From Polaromonas sp. YR568 (GTDB lineage: Bacteria > Pseudomonadota > Gammaproteobacteria > Burkholderiales > Burkholderiaceae_C), in assembly GCF_900116715.1 (NCBI RefSeq), contig NZ_FPBM01000002.1:124001-188000 (forward strand): DNA of 64,000 nt. Reading direction: 5' to 3'. The translations under genes and the position numbers were made by a program. This document shows positions 55,323 through 64,000 of this stretch, in pieces (positions within the stretch are counted from its first letter, which is position 1; the number at the start of each line of letters is the position of its first letter). The notes under the pieces are model-generated. The model did not search any database. It saw nothing but the letters and a program-made list of their open reading frames with translations, and had not been told where the DNA came from.

Positions 55323-56606
55323 ATGCGGGCACCCCTTTGGGCAACTCCTACGACCATTTTGCGAACAAAGACAATCAATTTTCGGCTTGCCATCATCTGC
55401 CTGGCCGCTGCCTCCGTTGGGTTGTCAATCGCCATCATCAGCATCGCCAAGCTGCTCTTGCTGTGTAGCGCCCTGGCGCTGCTGATTTTCTCGCGGACCC
55501 CGTCTGAAAACGGTGCCCCACTGGCAAAAACATGGACGATGCCGGCCGTGATCGTCGCCCTGCTGGCGTTCGTGCTGAGCCTGCTCTGGACAGTTGCGCC
55601 GCAGGAAGTTGCCCTGGCCTCCATCGCCAAGTACGGCAAACTCATCCTCGTCCTGGTGATGATGGCCCTGATCCGCGACCGCCGTGAAGCCATGTATGCC
55701 CTGGGTGCATTCGCCATCGCTCAGTTGGTGACAGTGCTCAGTTCGTGGCTGCTTTTTGTCGGCGCGCCCATTCCCTGGGCCAGTTCCCGCACATCCCTGA
55801 CACACTACACGGTATTTTCTGGCTACCTCGACCAGGGCATCATGAGCGCGGTCTTTGCCGCGCTGTGCTGGCATTTACGTGGCTTGACGCCCGGCCGCTT
55901 CGGCCCACAAATCGCGGTCACGGCGGCGCTGGTTTCGCTGGCAAATGTGTTTTTTGTACTTGTCGGACGTAGCGGTCAGTTGGTTGGCGTCGCGCTGATA
56001 TCCCTTGCCATCATGTGGCAGCTGCCGAGGAAATATCGCATCGTCGTCGCCGTACTGCCATTTTTGCTGGTGGTCGCCCTCTTCTTCAGCTCACCCACCA
56101 TGCGGGAGAGATTGACGCTGCTTAAAACGGAAGTGCAAGCTTATTCGGCAACCCAGAATTCCACCACTTCATCCGGGGTCCGTATCGCATTCTGGCAGGC
56201 AGCTGTCCAGGTCGTTGCCCAAAAACCTCTTATCGGGGCCGGCGTCGGGAGCTGGAGCACCGAGTACGACCGGCTGGAGCGCGCTAAAAATCCCAAACAT
56301 CAAGCCATCAACCCCGGCAGCAATCCCCACCAGGAATACCTCTACTGGGGCGTACAACTCGGCATTCCCGGCTTGCTCCTGTTTGCAGCGTTCCTGCTTT
56401 CTGTGTTGCGTGACAGCACGAGAATGGAAGTGCCCTACGCGCGTGCAGCGCAATCCGCAGTGCTGGCACTCGCCGTCGCCTGCCTGTTCAACTCCACCCT
56501 TTACGATGGCCTGATCGGGGACTTCTTCTGTATCCTGATCGGCTTGCTGCTGGCGTTGGGATTGACAAAACCCGCCGGTCCACCCACTCTCGAACGCGTA
56601 ACGTGA
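55323..56606 (+). CDS. O-antigen ligase / polymerase family membrane protein
   Basis: A 427-residue polytopic inner-membrane protein with about ten to twelve helices. The periplasmic-loop motif PLIGAGVGSWSTEYDRLERAKNP...NPHQEYLYWGVQLGIPG is the Wzy_C/WaaL signature with the conserved His. It would join a glycan from an undecaprenyl carrier to lipid A core or to another acceptor. Divergent from the GT2 pair and overlapping msbA (GTGA at 56603-56606), it belongs to an LPS export/assembly set. Confidence 0.87.
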   Translation: MRAPLWATPTTILRTKTINFRLAIICLAAASVGLSIAIISIAKLLLLCSALALLIFSRTPSENGAPLAKTWTMPAVIVALLAFVLSLLWTVAPQEVALASIAKYGKLILVLVMMALIRDRREAMYALGAFAIAQLVTVLSSWLLFVGAPIPWASSRTSLTHYTVFSGYLDQGIMSAVFAALCWHLRGLTPGRFGPQIAVTAALVSLANVFFVLVGRSGQLVGVALISLAIMWQLPRKYRIVVAVLPFLLVVALFFSSPTMRERLTLLKTEVQAYSATQNSTTSSGVRIAFWQAAVQVVAQKPLIGAGVGSWSTEYDRLERAKNPKHQAINPGSNPHQEYLYWGVQLGIPGLLLFAAFLLSVLRDSTRMEVPYARAAQSAVLALAVACLFNSTLYDGLIGDFFCILIGLLLALGLTKPAGPPTLERVT

Positions 56607-58369
56607 GCTCATCTAACGACACCCCCCCGCCGCCCGCCAGGCCAGGCCTGTGGCGCCGCATCGTGCGGGTCTGGCCTTATTTCAGCGGCTCGCGTATGGG
56701 CTGGGCGCTGGCCGTCGGCGCGACGATTGTGGCCTCAGCCACCGAGCCTTTCGTGCCCGCGCTCCTCAAGCCCCTGCTGGACCGGGGCTTTCAAAAAGGC
56801 GCGCTGGACCTCTGGCTGGTGCCGGTCACCCTGATCCTGCTTTTTGCCGTACGCGGAATCTCCGGTTTTGTGGCGCAGTACGCGCTGGCCAAGGTGACCA
56901 ACGAGGGCCTGCAGTCCCTGCGCCGGGCCATGTTCGGCAAGCTGCTGAGTTCGCGCCTCTCCCTGTTTTCGGACCAATCCTCCAGCGCGATCGCCAACAC
57001 CGTGGTCTACGAGGTGTTCAACGGCTCGTCGATGATGATCAACGCGATCATGAAGCTGGCGCGGGACATCCTCACCCTGGTGGCCCTGGTGGCGTATCTG
57101 CTCTTCCTGAACTGGAAGCTGATGCTGATCGTTTCGCTGCTCTTCCCTGCCGTGGCGCTGGTGATCCAGCTGCTGACACGCCGCCTCTACCGCCTGACCA
57201 AGGAAAGCCAGGTCGCCACGGACAACCTGGCCTACGTCGTCGAAGAAAACGTGCTGGCTCACCGCGATGTGCGGCTGCACGGTGCGCAGGAAGGACAGGC
57301 GTCGCGCTTTGAGGCCCTGAGCAATACGCTGCGCAGGCTGTCCATCAAGTCCACTGTGGCCTATGCGGGCATGAGCGCCATCACCCAGGTGCTGGCCGCC
57401 ATGGCCTTGTCGGCGGTGATCTCCATCGCCCTGCTCCAGGGCTCCGAGAACACCACCACGGTGGGCGGCTTCGTCGCCTTCGTGACGGCCATGCTGTTGC
57501 TGATCGCCCCCATCAAAAGCCTTTCCGACGGCGCAACGCCCATCACGCGCGGGCTGGCGGCGCTTGAGCGCGGGCTGGACCTGGTGGATCTGATTGACGA
57601 TGAGAGCAGTGGAAGCTTTACCAAGGCAAGGGCAGCCGGCGACATCGAGTTTTCAGGCGTGAGCGTGGTTTACAAACCCGACGCGCCGCCGGCGCTGGAC
57701 AACATCAGCCTGGCGATCCGGGCCGGCGAAACGGTCGCGCTGGTCGGCTCTTCAGGATCCGGCAAAACCACGCTGGCAAGCCTGCTGCCGCGCTTTGTCG
57801 ACTTCTCCGCCGGCAGCGTCAGCCTGGACGGAACCGAGCTGCGGCAATGGGACCTGGCGTCCCTGCGTTCGCAATTTGCCTTCGTCAGCCAGCATGTGGT
57901 CATGTTCAACAACAGCATGGCTTTTAACGTTGCGCTGGGCCAGTCCTTCGAGCGCGACAAAGTCATCCGCTGCCTGGTGGCCGCCAACCTGGGCCAGTTG
58001 CTCGAAGAATTGCCGCAAGGCATAGACACGGTTCTGGGCCACAACGCCATGCAGCTGTCCGGCGGGCAGCGCCAGCGGCTGGCAATTGCCCGGGCACTTT
58101 ACAAGGATGCGCCGGTGCTGATCCTGGACGAAGCCACCTCGGCGCTGGACACCGAGTCGGAAAAAGCCGTGCAGGAAGCCATCCAGCGGCTGGCATCGGG
58201 CCGCACTTCGCTGATCATCGCGCACCGGCTCTCCACCATCCAGCATGCCGACCGCATCATCATGATGAATGCCGGCCGCATTGTGGAGCAAGGCAGCCAC
58301 GCCGAACTGCTTCAAAATAACGGCGCTTATGCCCACCTCTACCGGTTGGGCACCCAGGGCGTAGCCTAG
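56603..58369 (+). CDS. msbA: Lipid A export ABC transporter MsbA
   Basis: A 588-residue half-transporter: six helices in residues about 25-310, then an ATPase domain. Walker A GSSGSGKTT (about 380-388), signature LSGGQRQRLAIARAL (about 485-499), Walker B VLILDEATSALD and H-loop IIAHRLSTI are all intact. It flips lipid A core across the inner membrane. The GTG start overlaps the O-antigen ligase stop. lpxK, often adjacent elsewhere, is not present. Confidence 0.93.
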   Translation: MSSSNDTPPPPARPGLWRRIVRVWPYFSGSRMGWALAVGATIVASATEPFVPALLKPLLDRGFQKGALDLWLVPVTLILLFAVRGISGFVAQYALAKVTNEGLQSLRRAMFGKLLSSRLSLFSDQSSSAIANTVVYEVFNGSSMMINAIMKLARDILTLVALVAYLLFLNWKLMLIVSLLFPAVALVIQLLTRRLYRLTKESQVATDNLAYVVEENVLAHRDVRLHGAQEGQASRFEALSNTLRRLSIKSTVAYAGMSAITQVLAAMALSAVISIALLQGSENTTTVGGFVAFVTAMLLLIAPIKSLSDGATPITRGLAALERGLDLVDLIDDESSGSFTKARAAGDIEFSGVSVVYKPDAPPALDNISLAIRAGETVALVGSSGSGKTTLASLLPRFVDFSAGSVSLDGTELRQWDLASLRSQFAFVSQHVVMFNNSMAFNVALGQSFERDKVIRCLVAANLGQLLEELPQGIDTVLGHNAMQLSGGQRQRLAIARALYKDAPVLILDEATSALDTESEKAVQEAIQRLASGRTSLIIAHRLSTIQHADRIIMMNAGRIVEQGSHAELLQNNGAYAHLYRLGTQGVA

Positions 58370-58395
58370 AACCCGACAGTCCGAAAGTGTCATCG

Positions 58396-59268
58396 ATGCC
58401 AGTTTCCATCAGCGGCTTTACCTTTATTCGCAACGGCGTGGGCCTTGGCTTTCCCTTTGAGGCGTCCATCCGGTCCCTGCTGCCTCTTGTTGATGAATTT
58501 GTCGTGGCCGTGGGCAAAGGCGAGGATGACACGCTGGAGCGTGTCAAAGCCATAGGCGACCCGAAAATCCGCATCATTGAAACCCTGTGGAACGAGCGCA
58601 TGGCCGACCGCGGCTTTGTCTACGCGCAGCAGAAAATGATTGCGCAGTATTCGTGCACCGGCGACTGGGCCTTCTACCTTGAGGGCGACGAACTTGTGCA
58701 TGAAGGTGAGCTGGCCGCCATTCGCGCCAGTGTCGAGCGTCACCACAACAACCCCGCCGTCGAGGCGCTGGTCTTTGATTACCACCATTTTTACGGCTCG
58801 CCCGACTGGATCTCCATCAGCCCCGGCTGGTACCGGCGCGAATGCCGCCTGATCCGCAACACCATCCGCAGCTATGCGCCCGACGGACAGTACTGGCTGG
58901 TGACCACCCAGCACAAGCGCGGGCGCAACCCGCATGCCGCGCTGGCCAATGCGCATATCTACCACTACGGCTGGATACGCCGCAACGAGGAAATGCAGAA
59001 AAAGCTGGACCAGGTCAGCAAGTACTGGGGCGAAGCCTCGGCGGCGCAGATCACTTACAGCCAGTTTGACCGCCGCGCCCTCGCCCCCTTCACGGGTACG
59101 CACCCGCAGGCTGTGCAGGCCTGGCTGGCCACCGAGGCCGAGCCGGTCCTGAACATCGACCCCGCCTACAAGCCCACGCCAAAAGAAAACAAGTACCACT
59201 TCATGCGGCAGGTGGAAACGCTGACCGGCCTGGACTTCAGCCGCAAGCACTTCAAGCTGGTGGCCTGA
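58396..59268 (+). CDS. Glycosyltransferase, GT2-like
   Basis: About 290 residues with a GT-A-like N-terminus (ISGFTFIRNGVGLGFPFEASIRSLLPLVDEFVVAVG) and an acidic metal-binding motif FYLEGDELVHEGEL in place of a standard DxD. Residues about 140-230 are rich in Tyr/Trp/His (YHHFYGSPDWISISPGWYRRECRLIR; HIYHYGWIRRNEEMQKK). It is 26 bp after msbA, so LPS or related glycan assembly is likely. The ATG at 58396 is chosen over an in-frame GTG three codons earlier. It is convergent with the GT4 gene, 53 bp apart. Confidence 0.8.
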   Translation: MPVSISGFTFIRNGVGLGFPFEASIRSLLPLVDEFVVAVGKGEDDTLERVKAIGDPKIRIIETLWNERMADRGFVYAQQKMIAQYSCTGDWAFYLEGDELVHEGELAAIRASVERHHNNPAVEALVFDYHHFYGSPDWISISPGWYRRECRLIRNTIRSYAPDGQYWLVTTQHKRGRNPHAALANAHIYHYGWIRRNEEMQKKLDQVSKYWGEASAAQITYSQFDRRALAPFTGTHPQAVQAWLATEAEPVLNIDPAYKPTPKENKYHFMRQVETLTGLDFSRKHFKLVA

Positions 59269-59321
59269 CGCCGCGCTTCCCCGGGGAGGGCCCCGTAGAG
59301 CCTCCCAGGAGGCCGAAAACC

Positions 59322-60506
59322 TCAGCGCCGTTCGCTGCCGGCTTTCGCCGCGATGGCCGAGAAGTAAAGCGTCTCCTGCTGCAGCGCGATTTCCCGCCAC
59401 TGGTAGTGCGTGGCAAAGGCCACGGCGCCTTCTGACAAGGTTTCCCGCAGCCCGGCCCGGCCCAGCAGATCCCCCAGCACCCGCGTCAACTCGCCCGCAT
59501 CCCTGGGGTCGTCCAGCATCAGGGCATTCACACCCTGCCGCAGCAGGCCGGAAATACCGCAGTACTTCGGCCCGCTGACCACCACGGGCAGGCCGTGGGC
59601 CATGGCTTCCAGCACCACCATGGCGAAGGTGTCTTCAAACGTGGGGTGCACCAGGATGTCGGCGGCCTCGTAAGCCGGGGCCACATCCTTGAGCGCCCCC
59701 AGGAAAAACACCCGCGCACCCAGCTTGAGCGCCTCGGCCACCCCCCGGAATTCGGCAATGTGGGCCGAATTACCCACCACGGCCAGCATCACGCCGGCCG
59801 GCAGCTGCGCCATAGCCTGTAGCAGCGCCTCCAGGCCCTTCTTGCGGTAATCGTTGCCCACAAACAGCAGACAGGTGCCCTCCGCCGGCAATCTCAGCTG
59901 CGCCCTCGCCTCGCGTTTGCGGCTGGCGCTGACGGGCGGCGGCATCGTGATGCCCGGCGTCACGACTGAAGTGACAGCCCGGCTGTCCGGATAGCTGCCC
60001 GCCATGATGGGCCGCAGACTCTCGGACGTCACCACCACCTGCCGGCCCGGGCGGGCGGCGTAACGGGCGCGCTCCAGGCCCAGGTAGGCCAGCAGGCGTG
60101 GGCTGGTCACCACCTTGATCCAGCGCAGCACGCGGCGAGCGCCGTGGCGCCCCTGGAACAGGTTGTATTTGACCGGCATCACATGCACCGTCTGCACCTC
60201 GCCGTGCCAGGTGTTTTCATGAGAATGCACCACGTCAAAACCACGGCGCGTTGCCCACCAGGTGGCTGTTGCAAACCACAGCTGGTTGATCCAGCGAGGC
60301 TTGCGCAGAGGCGCAGATACCTTGTGATAGGTCACGCCGGGCCACTGGTGGTCAATTTCCTGCGCAAACACATGCATCTCGTGCCGCGCTGAAAGCTGCT
60401 CGACCAGCGCGATGGAATAACGTTCCGCACCGCCGCCGGTCGGCGAAAAAGTGCGGTTGAAGACGGCGACGCGGAGTTTCTTGGCCGGGGAATCAGGCAG
60501 GCTCAT
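59322..60506 (-). CDS. Glycosyltransferase family 4 (GT-B fold)
   Basis: A 394-residue enzyme. The N-terminal domain has RVAVFNRTFSPTGGGAERYSIALVEQL (GGAER-type donor loop) and FDVVHSHENTWHGEVQTVHVMPVKYNLF. The C-terminal domain has LLFVGNDYRKKGLEALLQAM and the catalytic/donor motif HPTFEDTFAMVVLEAMAHGLPVV (E-x7-E). It resembles LPS core heptosyl- or glucosyltransferases of the WaaG group. Its start overlaps the deacetylase stop (ATGA), so the two should be made together. Confidence 0.88.
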   Translation of the reverse strand: MSLPDSPAKKLRVAVFNRTFSPTGGGAERYSIALVEQLSARHEMHVFAQEIDHQWPGVTYHKVSAPLRKPRWINQLWFATATWWATRRGFDVVHSHENTWHGEVQTVHVMPVKYNLFQGRHGARRVLRWIKVVTSPRLLAYLGLERARYAARPGRQVVVTSESLRPIMAGSYPDSRAVTSVVTPGITMPPPVSASRKREARAQLRLPAEGTCLLFVGNDYRKKGLEALLQAMAQLPAGVMLAVVGNSAHIAEFRGVAEALKLGARVFFLGALKDVAPAYEAADILVHPTFEDTFAMVVLEAMAHGLPVVVSGPKYCGISGLLRQGVNALMLDDPRDAGELTRVLGDLLGRAGLRETLSEGAVAFATHYQWREIALQQETLYFSAIAAKAGSERR

Positions 60507-61243
60507 TTTTTCCGCCGGTCCTCATAGGCCGTGGCGATCTTGAGCCAGAACACCGGCAGCACAGTCGAGCGCATCACCGGCACGCGCGGCAGTTGCAGCA
60601 TGTCCAGCCCCGCATGGCAGCGGCTGCGCTGCGTGGTGGTGGCGGTGGCAAAACCCAACTCCCGCGCCAGCTCCACATGCCTGGCCTTGAAGTGGCCATA
60701 GGGATAGCAGAAGTGTTCCACCGGCCGGCCAATCACAGCCTCCAGCCCGGTTTTCCCCAGCGCCATTTCGTCGCGGCCGCCCGGCTCGTCCGTCTCCAGC
60801 AAATTGACGTGCCGATGCGTGTGGGAACCGATCTCCTGCCCTCCGGCCACCCATTGCCGGATCTCGCCCTCATCCATCAACGGCGTCTGCGGGATGCCAA
60901 TGTTTTCATCCCAGATATTGGTTTTACCGAGCAGCCCGCTCACGGCGTAGCAGGTTGAGGAAAACCCGTTCCGGGCCAGGGCCGGCAGGGCATGCACCAG
61001 ATTGTTCTGGTAACCGTCATCAAACGTAATGCCCACCACCTTGCCGCTGCGCTCACCCTGCAGATAGGGTTGCAGAGCGCTCATCGACAAGCCTGTGTAG
61101 CCCAGGCGTTTGAGCCAGGCCATTTGCCGCGCGAAAGCTTTTGGGGCCACGTAAAGACTGCGAAACGGGCTGCCTTTGGGTGGGGCCAGGGCGATCTGGT
61201 GATAGACCAGGATGGGAATGGGTTGGCGGTTCTGGGTCAGCAT
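60503..61243 (-). CDS. Polysaccharide deacetylase (NodB-domain, CE4)
   Basis: A 246-residue protein with the NodB fold: VVGITFDDGYQNNLVHALPAL (metal/catalytic Asp pair), EIGSHTHRHVNL (metal His pair) and HFCYPYGHFKARHVELAR. It would remove acetyl groups from an envelope polysaccharide. No signal peptide is evident; the N-terminus MLTQNRQPIPILVYHQIALAPP is that of cytoplasmic LPS-linked members. It lies 12 bp after rng and overlaps the GT4 gene. Confidence 0.9.
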   Translation of the reverse strand: MLTQNRQPIPILVYHQIALAPPKGSPFRSLYVAPKAFARQMAWLKRLGYTGLSMSALQPYLQGERSGKVVGITFDDGYQNNLVHALPALARNGFSSTCYAVSGLLGKTNIWDENIGIPQTPLMDEGEIRQWVAGGQEIGSHTHRHVNLLETDEPGGRDEMALGKTGLEAVIGRPVEHFCYPYGHFKARHVELARELGFATATTTQRSRCHAGLDMLQLPRVPVMRSTVLPVFWLKIATAYEDRRKK

Positions 61244-61255
61244 GAGAAAGAAAAC

Positions 61256-62755
61256 TCAAAGCAGGACGATGTCGTATTGCTCCTGCGCCATGGCGGCTTC
61301 CGCCTGCAAGGAGATCGGCTTGCCGATGAAGTCGCTAAGGCTGGCCAGGTGCTGGCTTTCTTCGTCAAGGAAGAGCTCTATCACCTTCGGCGACGCCACC
61401 ACCCGGAACTCACGCGGGTTGAACTGCCGGGCCTCGCGCAGGATCTCACGCAGGATGTCGTACGTGACACTGCGCGCGGTCTTCACCACGCCCTTGCCCA
61501 TGCAGGCGCTGCAGGGCTCGCAAAGCTGGTGGGCCAGCGATTCGCGGGTGCGCTTGCGCGTCATTTCCAGCAGGCCCAACGCCGAGAAGCCGTTCACCGT
61601 GGTCTTGATGCGGTCGCGCGCCAGCTGTTTCTGGAACTCGGCCAGCACCGCGTCGCGGTGGTTTTCCTTGATCATGTCGATGAAGTCAACGACCACAATG
61701 CCGCCCAGGTTGCGCAGGCGAAGCTGGCGGGCAATGGCTTGCGAGGCCTCCAGATTGGTTTTGAAAATTGTGTCGTCGAAATTGCGCGCGCCGACAAACC
61801 CGCCCGTGTTGACGTCCACAGTCGTCAACGCTTCGGTCTGGTCGATGATCAGATAGCCGCCGGATTTGAGGTCAACACGCCGGCCCAGGGCCTTGGCAAT
61901 TTCCTCATCAATGCTGAAGAGGTCAAAAATCGGCCGCTCGCCGCCGTAGTGCTGCAGTTTCTTTTCGGTGGCGGGCATGAATTCCACCGCAAAAGTCCTG
62001 AGCTTTTCAAACTGCTCGCGCGAATCGATGCGTATGGTTTGCGTGTCCTCGACCACCAGGTCGCGCAGCACCCGCTGCAGCAGGTTCAGGTCCTGGTGCA
62101 GCACCGAGGCCGGCGGCAAGCGCAGCGACGCATCCTTGATGCGCGCCCAGGTCTTGCGCAGGTAGGTGATGTCTTCGGCCAGCTCGGCGTCCGTGGCGTC
62201 TTCGCCATTGGTCCGCAAAATGAAACCGCCGCCCATATCGCCCGTCAGGGCCTGCACGCGCTGGCGAAGCTCTTCGCGCTGCCTCGGCGGTATTTTTTGC
62301 GAAACGCCAATGTGATTGTCTTGCGGCAAAAACACCAGCAGACGGCCGGCAATGCTGATCTGCGCCGTCAGCCGCGCGCCCTTGGTGCCTATCGGGTCCT
62401 TGAGGACCTGCACCATCACCGCCTGGCCTTCGAACAACTGCTTTTCGATCGGTTGCAACGAGGCCATCGCGGGCGCCGTCAAGCCGCCGGCAGCCTGGGC
62501 GTCTGTTTCCGCGTGGCGGCTGTTGATGCTGCTCATCAAGTCGGCGACATGCAAAAAGGCCGCGCGGTCCAGGCCTATATCGATAAAGGCCGACTGCATG
62601 CCGGGCAGCACGCGAGCCACCTTGCCCAGGTACACGTTGCCGACCAGGCCCCGCTCCAGGGTGCGTTCGACGTGAAGCTCCTGTATGGCGCCGTGCTCGA
62701 CCACGGCGACCCGGGTTTCCTGGGGTGACCAGTTGATCAGAATGTCTTGTTGCAT
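61256..62755 (-). CDS. rng: Ribonuclease G
   Basis: A 499-residue endoribonuclease processing the 5' end of 16S rRNA and some mRNAs. Features: S1-like segment RGLVGNVYLGKVARVLPGMQSAFIDIGLDRAAFLHVADL (about 35-72), metal-binding aspartates in TTVDVNTGGF and VVVDFIDM, and the zinc-link CEPCSACMGKG near residue 420. It lacks the long C-terminal scaffold of RNase E. It lies 22 bp after maf and 12 bp before the deacetylase gene. Confidence 0.95.
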   Translation of the reverse strand: MQQDILINWSPQETRVAVVEHGAIQELHVERTLERGLVGNVYLGKVARVLPGMQSAFIDIGLDRAAFLHVADLMSSINSRHAETDAQAAGGLTAPAMASLQPIEKQLFEGQAVMVQVLKDPIGTKGARLTAQISIAGRLLVFLPQDNHIGVSQKIPPRQREELRQRVQALTGDMGGGFILRTNGEDATDAELAEDITYLRKTWARIKDASLRLPPASVLHQDLNLLQRVLRDLVVEDTQTIRIDSREQFEKLRTFAVEFMPATEKKLQHYGGERPIFDLFSIDEEIAKALGRRVDLKSGGYLIIDQTEALTTVDVNTGGFVGARNFDDTIFKTNLEASQAIARQLRLRNLGGIVVVDFIDMIKENHRDAVLAEFQKQLARDRIKTTVNGFSALGLLEMTRKRTRESLAHQLCEPCSACMGKGVVKTARSVTYDILREILREARQFNPREFRVVASPKVIELFLDEESQHLASLSDFIGKPISLQAEAAMAQEQYDIVLL

Positions 62756-62777
62756 GTTTTTTTGGACTATTCAATGG

Positions 62778-63380
62778 CTAGAAGCGAAGACCCGCCGCGT
62801 GCAGCAGCTGGGCTGTTTCCCTCAGCGGGAGCCCCATGATGCCACTGTAGCTGCCGTTGATCCGGCTGATGTGCATGGCCACCCTGCCCTGCACCGCGTA
62901 AGCACCGGCCTTGCCCATGGGCTCACCGCTGGCGACGTAGCTGCGGATCTGTGCAGGCGTCAGCGCATCAAAACTCACCTTCGAGTCGCTGAGCGCCTCG
63001 AAACGGCGGCGGCCAGCCTGCACCGCCACGGCGGTCAGCACGCGGTGCGTGCCGCCAGACAGCTCTTGCAGCATGCGGGCCGCGTCTTTCGCGTCGTCAG
63101 GCTTGCCGTAAATGGTGCGTCCCATGGCTACCGTGGTGTCCGAACAGAGGATTGGCGCGGGAGGCAGCTTTCGGCGCTTCATGCGGGCGATTGCCGCATC
63201 GAGCTTCAGGCCGGTGACGCGCTGAACGTAGGCCGTGGGCGCTTCGTTCTTTAGCACCGCCTCCAGCGACTCGGCATCCTCGTCGGCGTCCGGCAGCAGC
63301 AGCTCGTGTTTCACGCCAAGTTGTTCCAGCAATTGCCGCCGCCTGGGGCTTTGCGAGGCCAGGTAAATAAAGTCGGCCAT
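62778..63380 (-). CDS. maf: Maf-family nucleotide pyrophosphatase
   Basis: A 200-residue house-cleaning pyrophosphatase. The N-terminal [18 protein letters not shown] is the Maf phosphate-binding motif. [11 protein letters not shown] supplies the catalytic Asp and [30 protein letters not shown] closes the site. It probably acts on dTTP/UTP. The ATG at 63380 ([15 protein letters not shown]) lies 7 bp after the rlmH stop; an upstream in-frame start would overlap rlmH and is not conserved. Confidence 0.94.
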   Translation of the reverse strand: MADFIYLASQSPRRRQLLEQLGVKHELLLPDADEDAESLEAVLKNEAPTAYVQRVTGLKLDAAIARMKRRKLPPAPILCSDTTVAMGRTIYGKPDDAKDAARMLQELSGGTHRVLTAVAVQAGRRRFEALSDSKVSFDALTPAQIRSYVASGEPMGKAGAYAVQGRVAMHISRINGSYSGIMGLPLRETAQLLHAAGLRF

Positions 63381-63387
63381 GGGCGGG

Positions 63388-63855
63388 CTACTCTCGATGA
63401 TAGGGATGATTGATCGTGATGCTCCAGGCACGGTAGAGCTGCTCTATCAGCAGCACACGCACCATGGCATGGGGCAAGGTCAGGTCTGAAAGACGCAAGC
63501 GCTCATGCGCGGCCTGTTTGAAGCCGGCGTCCAGCCCGTCGGGTCCGCCGATCACGATGGCAACGTCGTCACCCGACAGCTGCCAGGTTTTCAGCCTTTC
63601 GGCCAGGGCCACGGTGGTGACGGCGGTGCCGCGCTCATCCAGCGCCACGACGCGGGTGCCGCGGGCAATGCTGGCCTCAATACGCCCGCGCTCGGCAGAG
63701 AGCAGGTTCTCCAGGGTTTTGGAGGCACGTGGCTCGGTCTTGACGGCCTTGAGCTCTACCTTGAGTTCAGGCGGAAAGCGTTTGGCGTAGTCGTCATAAG
63801 CCGTCTGTGCCCAGTCGGGCACCTTCTGGCCGACGGCTACGATCGTCAGCCTCAT
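63388..63855 (-). CDS. rlmH: 23S rRNA (pseudouridine1915-N3)-methyltransferase RlmH
   Basis: A 155-residue SPOUT-class methyltransferase. Motifs: [28 protein letters not shown] at the N-terminus, [16 protein letters not shown] (SAM knot) and the C-terminal [20 protein letters not shown]. Length matches the E. coli enzyme (155). The start overlaps the stop of the upstream gene. Confidence 0.97.
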   Translation of the reverse strand: MRLTIVAVGQKVPDWAQTAYDDYAKRFPPELKVELKAVKTEPRASKTLENLLSAERGRIEASIARGTRVVALDERGTAVTTVALAERLKTWQLSGDDVAIVIGGPDGLDAGFKQAAHERLRLSDLTLPHAMVRVLLIEQLYRAWSITINHPYHRE

Positions 63856-64000
63856 TTGCTCCGGGAAGCGGTTTTCCTGGCGGCGGGTTTCTTGGCCGCG
63901 GTTTTGGCGGCTGTTTTGACCGCCGTCTTGCGAGCGGCGACCTTTTTGGGTGCGGGCACCTTGATGATGGGCGTCTTCACAACCGGCTTCGCAGCAGACT
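63852..64000 (-). CDS. C-terminal tail of a gene upstream of rlmH, probably rsfS (runs off window)
   Basis: The last 48 codons read as a Lys/Ala/Pro/Val-rich tail ([21 protein letters not shown] then repeated [12 protein letters not shown] units, ending KTASRSK). The stop TGA overlaps the rlmH ATG. In betaproteobacteria the gene before rlmH is usually rsfS, the ribosomal silencing factor; the basic tail would be an added extension. The conserved domain is outside the window, so the identity rests on gene order. Confidence 0.5.
   Translation of the reverse strand, partial: SAAKPVVKTPIIKVPAPKKVAARKTAVKTAAKTAAKKPAARKTASRSK

Noticed and set aside
55177..55344. Longer N-terminus of the WaaE-like glycosyltransferase
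   Set aside because: The extra 56 residues are not family-like and would overlap the divergent O-antigen ligase gene; the TTG with GAAGG fits better, though TTG starts are rare.
60992..62728. 578-codon open frame antisense to rng and the deacetylase gene
   Set aside because: It crosses the junction of two recognisable genes on the other strand and has no family features.

Overview
The window reads as chromosomal DNA of a betaproteobacterium of the Comamonadaceae (Polaromonas, Rhodoferax or Variovorax-like). The reasons are high G+C coding bias, the gene orders smc-zipA-ligA, map-glnD, dapC-dapD-pilU-dapE-prmB and (rsfS)-rlmH-maf-rng, and a dispersed intergenic repeat ending in a CCGGCAAAGCCGG hairpin. 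The genus is inference. No insertion sequence, prophage, CRISPR array or rRNA was seen; the only RNA genes are two tRNA-Lys.

Layout. 1-9.9 kb, all minus strand: an acyl-CoA ligase, a branched-chain-type ABC importer (binding protein, LivH, LivM, LivG, LivF), a fused enoyl-CoA hydratase/3-hydroxyacyl-CoA dehydrogenase and the start of a thiolase. This looks like an uptake, activation and beta-oxidation module for a carboxylic acid, with a TetR-like palindrome before the oxidation genes. 10.2-14.9 kb, plus: a Crp/Fnr regulator, SelO, MsrB, YciB, BolA and a periplasmic PpiC-type isomerase, closed by a strong terminator. 14.9-19.7 kb: a secreted metallo-beta-lactamase-fold protein, a fusion of two L7/L12-like modules with a membrane segment and a solute-binding domain, and a convergent autotransporter. 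19.8-27.6 kb: purL, map, glnD.

27.6-39.2 kb, minus: a methyltransferase, a 103-bp hairpin element, def, a small lipoprotein, an MgtC-family protein, ligA flanked by two unrecognised membrane proteins, zipA and smc. 39.5-48 kb, plus: lysine/diaminopimelate genes with pilU between dapD and dapE, prmB, an ABC-F ATPase and small membrane or hypothetical proteins. 48-55.2 kb, minus: an NTF2-fold secreted protein, tandem tRNA-Lys genes with a clear promoter and terminator, tcdA, a YeeE/YedE sulfur transporter, cpoB, pal, tolB and two overlapping glycosyltransferase genes. 55.3-59.3 kb, plus: an O-antigen ligase, msbA and a glycosyltransferase. 59.3-64 kb, minus: a GT4 glycosyltransferase and a polysaccharide deacetylase downstream of rng, maf, rlmH and the tail of a probable rsfS.

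The most unusual items are the L7/L12-like/solute-binding fusion (15813-17009), the LivF/LivG pair that places all degenerate ATPase motifs in one composite site, the hairpin element at 28450-28552, and the translational coupling of tolB to glycosyltransferase genes. Most of the remainder is ordinary housekeeping.
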